A stretch of DNA of 64,000 nt from Costus lasius (taxonomy: Eukaryota; Streptophyta; Magnoliopsida; Zingiberales; Costaceae): positions 82,243,178-82,307,177 of the forward strand of contig CM050449.1 in NCBI GenBank assembly GCA_027563935.2, written 5' to 3'. The translations under genes and the position numbers were made by a program. The stretch's first letter is position 1. Each line of letters begins with the position of its first letter. Below are positions 54,404 to 64,000 of the stretch, in pieces. The notes under the pieces are model-generated. The model was given only the letters and a program-made list of their open reading frames with translations, did not search any database and was not told the DNA's origin.

Positions 54404-56140
54404 TGTTGGTCCCTTTCATGAGGGAGCGAATCCCTAATAGGTCCCCTTCAAGGGGGAGCGCAAAGAGGGTGAAACCCTAAAGGGGCGCATATCACCCTTT
54501 CATAGCGGAAGCAAGGGTTTCCATGGATCGTTTGAAGAATCATATGATCAACATGTTAACGATATGCAAGTATGAATGGAAGATCATACCATAGCCATTG
54601 TGTGAGACGTATCTTGGAGTCAAGAGAACAAAAGAGGTCTCCTCCTTGTCGTCGCACACAAGATGATCAACGGCCACTTCTTTGAGATCCTTGTGCTAGC
54701 AAGGTTCTTCAAAGCACTTGTCGTATGGAAGGGATGATGAACCTCCTTTTTTGGCCGAGAGCTCTTCCTGCCCAACCTCTCCTTCTCGTCGTCTACCACA
54801 CCTCAACGAAAGTCCAAGGCGTTGAAGAGAAGAGAGCAAACGCATATACGTTTAGGCGTTGAAGTGAAACCGGCCTTGATGACTTTCCATAAATGGAAGC
54901 TCATCAAGCCATGCGCTCAAGCCAACCCAAACGCATTTTAGCATTGAACCATGTGTTCACAATTGTGAACCGGTTCAAGCTAAAAACATTCCAATCGACT
55001 TTGGTTCATGAACCAAACCGAAATAGCTCAAGCCATGTGGTCTAGACCATATCAAACCCTAGGGTTTCAGATCTGACCGTTCATCTCACGATGCTCTTGA
55101 TCTCACCGATCTAGCATCCATACTCTCGATCGTAGCTTACCGATCTAAGGTCTTCACCAATCAAACATGATCAGACCAGATCTCACATACGATCAGAGTT
55201 CAAAACCCCTTAAACTGAACTCAAAGAATTCAGTTCACACGATCTGACTTAAGTAAGCCATATCATCAAATTGTGCGACCCTAAGGGTTTCCTTTAAATG
55301 TCGGTAACGATAACTTACGTTATCACGATCAGTGAGGGGTATCTAGCAACACATCACTGTCTCCCGATATAAAGGAAAGAGTCTTCCAAGACTACTCCCA
55401 AACCATAGCACAAGTGTGAATCATTTGACAAGGCATGCATGTTTCCTTTGCCACTGGATGTTCTTATTGGACTAGCATGTCAAGCCTGTAACTCCAATAC
55501 GATGAGCATGATTAGATCAGATGAACACAGTCATCTGGGTATGGCCATACACTATCTCAATCATCTCATATAGGGGGCCCTTCAGAACATCACACTCCTT
55601 GAACAAGGAGACGGCAATCCTTTATCTATCACTAGTGCCCTAACCTGACTCATGCTCACCATCCAAGATAGTCTATAATCATTATATTTCAAATGATATT
55701 GAACTACCTCAAAACAATGACAATCATCATTTAGACACACAAGTGATCTCAAGTCAAAGGAAATGTGCCACTTGCTGCTTACAAGGATTATTCACATTGT
55801 GACAAGCAATGTAATATCCCAGTAGGGTCTGTCCAGTACATCCAATGTACCCATGAGTCTACATCTTATTCCATGCTCGAAGCATCCTATAAGATTAGCA
55901 CTCATATTAGTCTCAATCATATCAAGGCTGTCTCATGTTCACCAAGATATCTCGACTAAGGACATAGAGCATGTCAGCCAAGCTGAACAGCTTTGAGACA
56001 TTATTCAGTAGTACACTTATTACAGCAGACAAGGTAACAACCTGAATAATAACCATGCCTATATAAACACAAAAGTTTATTACATGATACTTATACAATC
56101 CCAAGGCCTCAAACATTAGCCTTAAGGGCATACCCTAACA
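54404..56140 (-). repeat. 5' LTR of element g, 1737 bp
   Basis: Same length as the 3' LTR with about 5 substitutions (0.3%). It carries the promoter in the intact family; I did not find a clear TATA box to place the start. Confidence 0.92.
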
Positions 56141-56145
56141 ATGTG
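56141..56145. repeat. Right target duplicate (ATGTG) of element g
   Basis: Matches 46984-46988. Confidence 0.9.
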
Positions 56146-56602
56146 ACCCTAGCTGCCCCCTCTTATATGATTCATCCTTGGAGGCGTTAACTTAAGAAGG
56201 GAGCGAGAGCAAGGAGCATTGGTGCAATCTCTTCCTCTTCCATCAAGTGGCCGCAAGCTTCTCCTTCCTTACCACTTGGCGCATCTTTCTCTCTTGGTGG
56301 CGCAAGGTGGTTGGAGCATCTCCCTAAGGCTTGGATCTTCTTCCCGAGGCTAGCACCGGGCGTGGAAGAAGAGGACTCGAGGCATCCGTGTGTGTGAGAC
56401 TGCAGAGGGCGCACGCTTGGGCGCCTATCACGACATCGACCTCATCTTGCTCTGAGGTATTTTCTAACTCATCGTGTCGACCCCCTTGCATGCGATCTTC
56501 ACTGGGTTTTTGGGACGGACCTGTTTCGGGGACATTCTTCCGCTGTGCAATGTATGTATGTGTCTCTGAAAAATTGTAAAATGTCCCCGGGGTTTCCCAA
56601 CA
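56146..56602 (+). repeat. 5' LTR of element f, second part
   Basis: Continues the LTR after g from ACCCTAGCTGCC to the end ...TTTCCCAACA. Confidence 0.85.
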
Positions 56603-56603
56603 G

Positions 56604-56615
56604 TGGTATCAGAGG
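56604..56615 (+). other. Primer binding site (initiator tRNA-Met), element f
   Basis: TGGTATCAGAGG, 1 bp after the LTR end. Confidence 0.8.
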
Positions 56616-57744
56616 GACTTGCAAGACTCGAACGAAGTTTTATGCTTTTCTTTCATGCTCACATGCCATATCTCTATTTTCGAAAATAGCATAATGCATG
56701 GCAAACGATTTTTGTAAGTAGGAAAAATTAGGGTTTCTTGTTTCTATCATCCTCTCAATCTCTTTTGGATTTTTGGACTATTTTTCTTGTCTGATTTAAA
56801 GATCAAAGGCGCACGTAGTTTTGTCAAGTAGGACGGGCATTGTGTCTTCGGACTGGCCAAGTCTCTTGATCTGACAAAATTGCCAGCCGAAAGGATCTCT
56901 GAAATCATCTTGAAAACTAAATCGCAATTAACCAAAAGATTTGTGAGAAGAAGATGAGAAAAAGAGACTGGTTTTAATGAAAAAGTAAAATTTCAGATTT
57001 TATGTTTTTCATGAGCATGTAGAATTGCATGAGTAAATACCTTGATTGTGCATAATGTTGTGATCATTAGTCAAGCCCCCCCTTTGCATGCCTGTGATGT
57101 TTCCTCGTGAGGCCTGCGTGCCGCTTTTCTTTTTGCTTTTAAGAAGACTAGGGTAGCGCATGTACTTGGAGCTTGGCGCATGCATGGAGTTGGCGCACCT
57201 TGGATGGTGGCGCAACAAGCATCAAGGAAAAGGCGCAACCTTGCTTGATGGCACAAGTTAGGCATGGCCGAACCCTTGGGTTTGAGAGCTAGCTAACTTG
57301 GCATCTTTCATTGTGGCGCATTCTCCTTGGAGGAAGACCATGGCATTGGCCGAACCTTTGAGGTCTACCCTTAAGGTTTGAGAGCTAAGCCATGAAGGAA
57401 GGACCTTGGAGCCAACCATGAAGACCAAGATAGAGGGCGGCTAGGATAGGTCTTTCTTAGGGGCTTGAGTCCTATGTCAAGAGATGAACCTCCTTTGGCA
57501 TGGGTTGGTTCAATATCTTGAAAGGGCTTTGATCACATCATCTTTTACTGCTTTCCTTATCTGCTAAAAGCATGCCTGTGATGTTTTATCATTATGTTAT
57601 CACTATAGGATTGCATGCCTGTATTGTTAGACATAAGATAAAACTGATGAGACCTTAAAAAAAACCCTCATAAAATATCAAGTCTAGAAGCCTTCTAACG
57701 CGTAGCCCTCACTAAGCTATCGATCAGTGGAGTTGTGAACTGGT

Positions 57745-57760
57745 TCCCACCCTCGTGGGA
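57745..57760 (+). other. Leader hairpin 1 of element f
   Basis: TCCCA-CCCTCG-TGGGA, identical core to e and h. Confidence 0.7.
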
Positions 57761-57945
57761 CACACCCACTTATCTTTAGAAAGTGTGTGGTGATAATGGT
57801 TTCCCCAGTCCAGTTTTAACCTGGGCGTGCCTTCGCAAGGAAACTCATTGGCCCTGGGCATAAACGGTTAGGAATGGACTTGACTAGAAATTCACATGTA
57901 CTGGGCACATAGTGAAAGTCTAGAGGCATCGTTGAGAGGTTAGGG

Positions 57946-57976
57946 TTTCATGATTCAGCCCTCGCTGGACATGAAA
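57946..57976 (+). other. Leader hairpin 2 of element f
   Basis: Outer stem TTTCATG/CATGAAA (7 bp), one bulged A, inner stem TTCAG/CTGGA (one T-G pair), loop CCCTCG. Element h has the same outer stem and a perfect inner TCCAG/CTGGA. Confidence 0.7.
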
Positions 57977-58051
57977 TGCCCAAGACTGTCTCAACAAGGG
58001 GAGTTGCTTGGAGCAACCGGCCGGTGCGCCCACCTTAGGAAACATGGGATA

Positions 58052-58088
58052 CTTTGTGCATCTCATCCCACCCTCGTGGGACGCAAAG
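58052..58088 (+). other. Leader hairpin 3 of element f
   Basis: Inner stem TCCCA-CCCTCG-TGGGA (58066-58081) with outer CTTTG/CAAAG (58052-58056, 58084-58088). Same place as hairpin 3 in e and g but different stem sequence. Confidence 0.65.
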
Positions 58089-58260
58089 CCTCATGTGAAA
58101 TAAGGATCCCATCTCACTAGGAAGTCTTAAACTTCCCGATTGACTTTGTGGGTTGTCAATTCGAATTTAAAATAGTGGGAGCAGTAATCATTTAAAACAA
58201 GTCCAGTTTAAATGATTCGAAGTAGTACTAATCTGTTTTTCTTGGGTGTTGTAGAATAAT

Positions 58261-61200
58261 GGCTACGAACACTGGCGGATTATCACTGCGATCACTCCTT
58301 GATAAGGATAAGTTAGTTGGAACTAACTTTATGGACTGGCTCGGAACTTGAGGATAGTCCTCAAGCTCGAGAAGAAGCTGTATGTCCTTGAACAGGCTCT
58401 TCCTGCGGCTCCTGCGCCTAATGCCCGAACGGCAGATAGAGATGCTTATAGAAAGCATCAGGATGACTCTTTGGAGGTTGCATGTCTTATGCTAGCCAGC
58501 ATGGCACCTGAACTGCAGGTGCAATATGAGGAGCAGAACGCTTTTCAGATGATCACTCACCTGAAACAGATGTTCGAGGCTCAGGCTAGAACTGAAAGAT
58601 TTGACACCGCCAAAGTAGTTTTTCGGTGTAAGTTGTCTGAGGGTGCACCAGTGAGACCCCATGTTCTCAAGCTCATTGGGAATGTGGATCATCTCAGGAG
58701 ACTGGGTCATGCCATAGACAACGAGCTGGTTGTGGATCTTATTCTGCATTCCCTGCCCCCTAGCTTCAGTCCGTTTATTATTAACTTCAACATGAACCGG
58801 ATTGAGTGCACACGGGAGGAATTGATGAATATGCTCCAAACAGCCGAGCGTGAAATGGGTAAGACCAAACCAAATTCTGTTCTTTTGGTCCCTGCGACCA
58901 AGAAGATAAAGAAGAAGGGTAAGGCACGTGCTAAGGGCAGTGCCAAAGGTCCTACCAAGGCACTGAAGAAAAAGGCAAAGAAGTCAAAGGACCAGAGGTG
59001 TTTTCACTGTGGCGAGCAGGGTCACTGGAGAAGGGACTGCAAGCAGCTTCAGAATGAGGAGAAGAAGGGCTTGGCCTTAACTTCTAGCTCAGGTATTTAT
59101 GTTACAGAAGTCAATCTTTCTACTTCTATGTCATGGGTATTGGATACCGCATGTGGAGCTCATATTTGTACAAATATGCAGGGGCTCAAGAAAAGTAGAT
59201 CGGTGCGACCTGGAGAGATTGACCTACGCGTTGGAAATGGGGCACAGGTTGCTGCTGTTGCTGTAGGCGTCTTGACTCTCTCCTTGCCTTCTGGACTTCT
59301 ATTAGAACTAGATAATTGCTTTTGTGTACCTTCACTTACTAAGAACATTGTATCCATTCCTTGCTTAGCAAAGAAGGGATTTAAGTTTGAAATAAATAAG
59401 AACTCTTGTTCTTTTTCATTTGCAAATATGTTCTATGGGAAGGGTACTTTGTGCAATGGTCTGTATATCTTGGATATGGAAAGTTCTATCTGTAACATAA
59501 GTAATAAAAGGACCAAACTGAGTGGTTCAGTTGGTGCTTTCCTATGGCACTGTCGATTAGCCCATATAAACAAAAATCGCATCCAACAACTCCATGCAAA
59601 TGGATTGTTAGATTCAAGTTCCTTGGAGGAATTTGATACCTGTGAACCTTGTTTATTGGGGAAAATGACAAAAGCACCCTTCACTAAGATTGGTGAGAGG
59701 GCAGGAGGTTTATTGGATCTCATACATACTGATGTGTGTGGGCCTTTCAATAAACAAGCCAGAGGAGGGTACAACTACTTCATTACCTTCACTGATGACT
59801 TCAGTAGGTATGGATATGTCTACCTAATGAGACATAAATCTGAGTCCTTTGAAAAATTCAAAGAGTTCAAGAATGAAGTAGAGAACCAGCTTGGAAGATC
59901 CATTAAAGCTCTTCGATCAGATCGAGGTGGAGAATACTTGAGTGGAGAGTTCTTTGACTATCTGAGAGAGTCTGGGATCATATCCCAACTCACTCCTCCT
60001 GGAACACCTCAATGGAATGGTGTGTCTGAAAGGAGAAATCGAACTTTATTGGATATGGTTCGATCTATGATGAGTCATGCAACTCTACCTCCCTCATTCT
60101 GGGGGCATGCACTTGAGACAGCTTCTCTGATACTGAATAATGTTCCATCTAAGAGTGTCTCCAAAATACCATACGAGGTATGGAGTGGGAGACGCCCTAA
60201 TCTCACGTTTATCAGGATCTGGGGATGTGAGGCTTATGTCAAACGTCAGGATTCTGGCAAGCTAGAACCTAGATCTGATAAGTGTGTATTTGTGGGGTAT
60301 CCGAAGGAAACTAAAGGATACTACTTCTATGTCCCAACCGAGAACAAAGTTTTTGTTGCTCGGGGTGCTGTCTTTCTAGAGAAAGAATTTCTTATGAAAG
60401 AAGTTAGTGGGAGGGAGTTTGACTTGGATGAGGTCCAAGTGCAACCACAAGACAAAGAGATGGAATCTGAGCCATCTGCACCAGTTGTTATACAATCTGA
60501 GGCTCAGACACAGGTCCCACGTAGGTCTGGGAGGATTCGTCGTGCACCTGAGAGGTACGGGTCGCTGCCGACTCAACACGATGGAATTTTCATCATTGAG
60601 GATGAACCCAGAACCTATGATGAGGCGGTCAGTGGACCGGACTCCGAGAGATGGCTTGACGCCATGCGATCCGAGATGGATTCCATGTCGGCTAACCAAG
60701 TCTGGGATTTGGTTAAGCTGCCTGATGGGCTAAAACCCATAGGGTGTAAATGGGTCTTCAAGAAGAAGACAGACATGGATGGCAATATATTTACCTATAA
60801 GGGTAGACTAGTGGCTAAAGGTTTTAAACAAGTCCACGGGGTGGACTATGATGAAACCTTCTCGCCAGTTGCCATGATCAAGTCCATTCGGATTCTGCTT
60901 GCTATAGCTGCATATCATGACTATGAGATATGGCAGATGGATGTGAAGACAGCGTTCCTTAACGGGAAGCTGACTGAGGATGTGTACATGACACAACCTG
61001 ATGGCTTCATCCATCCTGCAGAGGCTAGTAAGGTCTGCAGGCTAAAGAGATCCATTTATGGATTAAAGCAAGCATCTCGAAGTTGGAATCTTCGATTTGA
61101 TGAAGCTGTGAGAGATTATGGCTTTATCAAAAGCGAAGATGACGCCTGTGTATATAGAAAATTCAGTGGGAGCTTAGTGATTTTTCTGGTCTTGTATGTC

Positions 61201-62177
61201 GATGACATACTGCTCATCGGAAATGACATCCTAGTCTTCAAGCTGTGAAGACATGGTTGGGGAAGTGTTTTGAGATGAAAGACTTAGGGGAGGCCGCCTA
61301 TATTCTAGGCGTGAGGATCTACCGAGATAGATCCAAGAGGCTCCTGGCCCTTAGTCAGAGTACCTACATTGATAAGGTCCTGGAGAGGTTTAACTTAGAG
61401 CAATCCAAGAAAGGATACCTTCCAGTAAGACATGGCCTTACTCTCTCAAAGAGCCAGTGTCCTACAACACAGGCTGAGCGGGATGACATGAGTCGAATTC
61501 CTTATGCTTCAGCAGTAGGATCGATCATGTATGCAATGTTGTGTACTAGACCAGACGTGGCATATGCTGTAAGCATAACCAGCCGATACCAATCCAATCC
61601 AGGTCTGCAGCACTGGGTGGCTGTAAAGAACATCCTAAAGTATCTGAGGAGAACTAAGGATTTGTTCTTGGTCTATGGGGGACAGGAAGAGCTCAGTGTG
61701 CAGGGCTATACTGATGCATCATTCCAGTCTGACCCTGACGACTTTAGATCGCAGGCCGGCTATGTGTTCAAGATAAATGGAGGCGCTGTATGCTGGAAGA
61801 GCTTCAAGCAATCCACCATAGCAGATTCTACAACCGAAGCAGAGTATGTGGCCGCTTCTGAGGCAGCCAAGGAAGCCGTTTGGATAAGGAAGTTCATATC
61901 TGATCTTCAGGTGGTTCCTAGTGCAGTGGATCCCATCGAACTCTATTGTGACAACAATGGAGCAATTGCACAAGCCAAGGAACCACGGTCTCATCAAAGA
62001 TCCAAACACATACTCAGAAGATTTCACCTGATCAGAGAGATCATTGAAAGAGGTGATGTCAAGATTAGCAGAGTTGACACAGAAAACAATCTGGCAGACC
62101 CATTGACCAAGGCTTTGGCGCAGCAGAAGCATGATGGTCACGCTAGAGATATGGGGTTAAGATTTCTCAACCTCTAG
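58261..62177 (+). pseudogene. gag-pol: Copia gag-pol of element f, two single-base frameshifts
   Basis: The start ATG 58261 (MATNTGGLSLRSLLDKDK) is conserved with h. One base appears missing near 58338, so the frame is lost and resumes as the long frame 58348-61248 (Met there is internal to gag, before LEKKLYVLE). That frame holds the zinc knuckle CFHCGEQGHWRRDC, protease WVLDTACGAHIC, integrase HHCC and DDE motifs (HTDVCGPF, RSDRGGEY, NGVSERRNR), and reverse transcriptase up to YVDDILLIGND. A second single-base loss near 61228 shifts the frame. The rest (61245-62177) has RNase H with GYTDASFQS, STTEAEYVAAS and the C-terminal ADPLTKALAQQKH. Apart from these two sites, no other break is apparent, in keeping with its similar LTRs. 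It probably depends on another copy for proteins. Confidence 0.9.
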
Positions 62178-62185
62178 GTCTTAGT

Positions 62186-62198
62186 GAAAGTGGGAGAT
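62186..62198 (+). other. Polypurine tract of element f
   Basis: GAAAGTGGGAGAT directly before the 3' LTR. Confidence 0.8.
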
Positions 62199-64000
62199 TG
62201 TTGGTGTATATGCCCTAGGACCTAGTTTTGGTCCACTTATGTACTACTTGACTTTGATATTTATATATATCATTCTGGCATTGTCATTATCAATGTTTGT
62301 TTACATCTGCGCACATGTACTGACATGATAATGTCCCTGGAGATAGATTGGATCTGTGCTCAAACTATTGTCCCCAGTCGATGTACCTTAGTGGATATGG
62401 GACAGCTATGGTACTTGTGAGACTGGTATGTGAGCTGGTTAGGTACGTGGTGCTAACGCAGACACATGGGTATATCATTGGAGGATATACTGGAAAGACC
62501 CGCTGTGAGGCTATGACTTGGTGTCATAAGTTATCCTCACAAGTGACAGGAGATGCATTGATCCCTTGACTTGAGGTCATTGATCATTCTATATGGTTAG
62601 GGACTTGCTTTGATACAATCTAACACCTCGCCGTAGTTGGGAGGTCATAACGGTTGTCATTGAGCATGTCACGACCCATATGAGAAGGTCAATGGACAGA
62701 CATAGGATTTGCCCCTTCCTTAGGGAAGTATGATATCCATGGAGCTCCTCTATGGTTCTATGACTGAGAGTGTATGGCCATACCCAGGTAAGAACCTGTT
62801 TTAGTCATAGCCATGTGATTGGGTGAAAACAAGTGGTGACACACTTGTCCAATCGGATATCAGTCCGGCAAAGAGACTATAATGCATCTGTACCTAGTTG
62901 CGATGATGGGGATGTCGATGTCGATATCCATTCCAATGACCTGGGTAGCAGCGATGCACTGCTAGGTGCCACTCACTGCTTGTGGTGACCTTTGGTCAGC
63001 ACTGCCAGCGTCAGAAGAACCTACAGGGTCGCACACCTTGATACTTGAGTTCTCGTATTGATCGAGAAGCCTTATGATCAAGTTATTGGATAACTCGGAT
63101 CTAATTGGGAGATTTCATCAGCACCAATGGGGCTGATGAGATGGAAGAATGTTATTGGAGCCAAACTTCATTTTTGGCAGGTTGACCCGTATTTGACCAT
63201 GGTTGGTCACACTTAGATTAGGGTTGCATTGGATTGGATCCAAATGCTTAATCAACCCATAGGATGAAGTTAGGGCTAGCTCATTATCCAATGAAGCCCA
63301 CTAACAAGTACTCATGAAGAGAAGAGAGGCTAAAAGGGTATAATGGGGAGAAACCCAACCCCATTGGCGCCTAAGGGGCATAATGGGGTTAGGGAGGCAA
63401 AATTGCTTCATTAAGGAAGCAATTTGCGCCTAGCCCTTCTCCCTTGATGGTATGAATGCCTTTAAGGCATGTCTTGGGCTGATATGGTACTTGGGCAATT
63501 ATGGAAAGGTTGAATGAAGTTTATGGTAAAGTTTTGGAGACTTTCCTTGCATTAAACCTCCTCATCCTAGCCCTACACTTGTCATGATCCTAGCCCTTGC
63601 CCTAATCGCCTCTTGCCCTATATATGTGACCCTAGCCGCCCCCTCTTATATGATTCATCCTTGGAGGCGTTAACTTAAGAAGGGAGCGAGAGCAAGGAGC
63701 ATTGGCGCAATCTCTTCCTCTTCCATCAAGTGGCCGCAAGCTTCTCCTTCCTTACCACTTGGCGCATCTTTCTCTCTTGGTGGCGCAAGGTGGTTGGAGC
63801 ATCTCCCTAAGGCTTGGATCTTCTTCCCGAGGCTAGCACCGGGCGTGGAAGAAGAGGACTCGAGGCATCCGTGTGTGTGAGACTGCAGAGGGCGCACGCT
63901 TGGGCGCCTATCACGACATCGACCTCATCTTGCTCTGAGGTATTTTCTAACTCATCGTGTCGACCCCCTTGCATGCGATCTTCACTAGGTTTTTGGGACG
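62199..64000 (+). repeat. 3' LTR of element f (window-truncated)
   Basis: Matches the 5' LTR to the window edge, 1802 of 1887 bp. It shows the uninterrupted ATGTG target site of g. Sites differing from the 5' LTR include 62617, 63130, 63301, 63532 and 63988. Confidence 0.88.

Larger units (their letters stand above)
46989..56140 (-). mobile_element. Element g: complete Ty1/copia retrotransposon, 9152 bp
   Basis: Two 1737-bp LTRs, 5-bp target duplicates ATGTG, iMet primer site, polypurine tract and a single uninterrupted gag-pol of 1291 codons. All parts needed for movement are present and the LTRs differ at only 5 positions by eye, so it is a recent insertion. Nested in the 5' LTR of f in the opposite direction. 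LTR length, LTR start and gag pattern suggest the Angela lineage (inference). Confidence 0.92.
56616..58260 (+). other. Untranslated leader of element f
   Basis: About 1.65 kb with no supported gene; aligns with leaders of e and h. Three hairpins lie in the last 520 bp at 57745-57760, 57946-57976 and 58052-58088. Confidence 0.7.
45559..64000 (+). mobile_element. Element f: young copia element, 3' LTR cut by window edge
   Basis: 5' LTR 45559-46988 plus 56146-56602 (split by element g), iMet primer site, leader with three hairpins, gag-pol 58261-62177 with two single-base frameshifts, polypurine tract and 3' LTR 62199-64000 (about 85 bp missing). By eye the LTRs differ at about 8 of about 1800 positions. 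Inserted in the leader of h after ...ACATGTG. Confidence 0.85.

Overview
This window looks like flowering-plant nuclear DNA from a repeat-dense, probably heterochromatic region. The reasons are nested LTR retrotransposons with plant-type primer sites (initiator-Met and Asp tRNA), Athila-type gag, Ty1/copia polyproteins, a hAT-like MITE and plant-style GT-AG intron signals. The species cannot be named from the sequence. I see no tRNA, rRNA or well-supported host gene. One small two-exon candidate gene lies at 23779-24260.

Layout, using element letters from the entries. (a) 1-5930, minus: non-autonomous Athila-like element cut by the window edge. 5974-6480: relic of an Athila ORF1-type protein. 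(d) 6511-8562, minus: Athila gag fragment plus LTR. (b) 8563-13537, plus: non-autonomous element of the same family as (a), broken by (e). (e) 13538-21690, plus: Ty1/copia element with dead coding sequence but similar LTRs. (d') 21691-about 22730: LTR fragment of the d family. 22730-28030: the only low-repeat stretch, with a small duplication, a short insert between 17-bp direct repeats, the candidate gene, a MITE, a decayed copia LTR and a G17 tract. (k) 28030-29009: diverged LTR fragment of the a/b/c family. (i) 29010-36120, minus: Ty3/gypsy element carrying a solo copia LTR (j, 31171-32893) flanked by CAAGG. (h) 36121-37020 and 43028-45558, minus: copia element split by (c) 37021-43027, a third copy of the a/b family. 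(f) 45559-64000, plus: young copia element, running off the window in its 3' LTR. (g) 46989-56140, minus: complete 9.15-kb copia element inserted in the 5' LTR of f, with ATGTG target duplications, 1737-bp LTRs differing at 5 positions by eye, and one intact 1291-codon gag-pol.

How the pieces relate. Elements e, f, g and h are one broad copia group, probably Angela-like. They have long LTRs, an iMet primer site and a leader of about 1.5-1.8 kb before gag. Those leaders carry a series of short hairpins whose stems change in a compensated way between elements while position, flanks and (in e/f/h) the CCCTCG loop stay fixed. Element e, whose proteins are dead, keeps all three hairpins perfect, which fits a cis-acting RNA signal used by proteins supplied in trans. 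Elements a, b and c carry no pol. They encode a conserved acidic protein with two zinc knuckles and a hydrophobic C-terminus, followed at once by a conserved hairpin. They share the Asp primer site and an unusual array of ACGG/CCGT palindromes with the Athila element d, which may be their autonomous partner.

The most promising new observations are the covarying leader hairpins of the copia group, and the zinc-knuckle/acidic/hydrophobic protein plus palindrome-array LTRs of the non-autonomous family.
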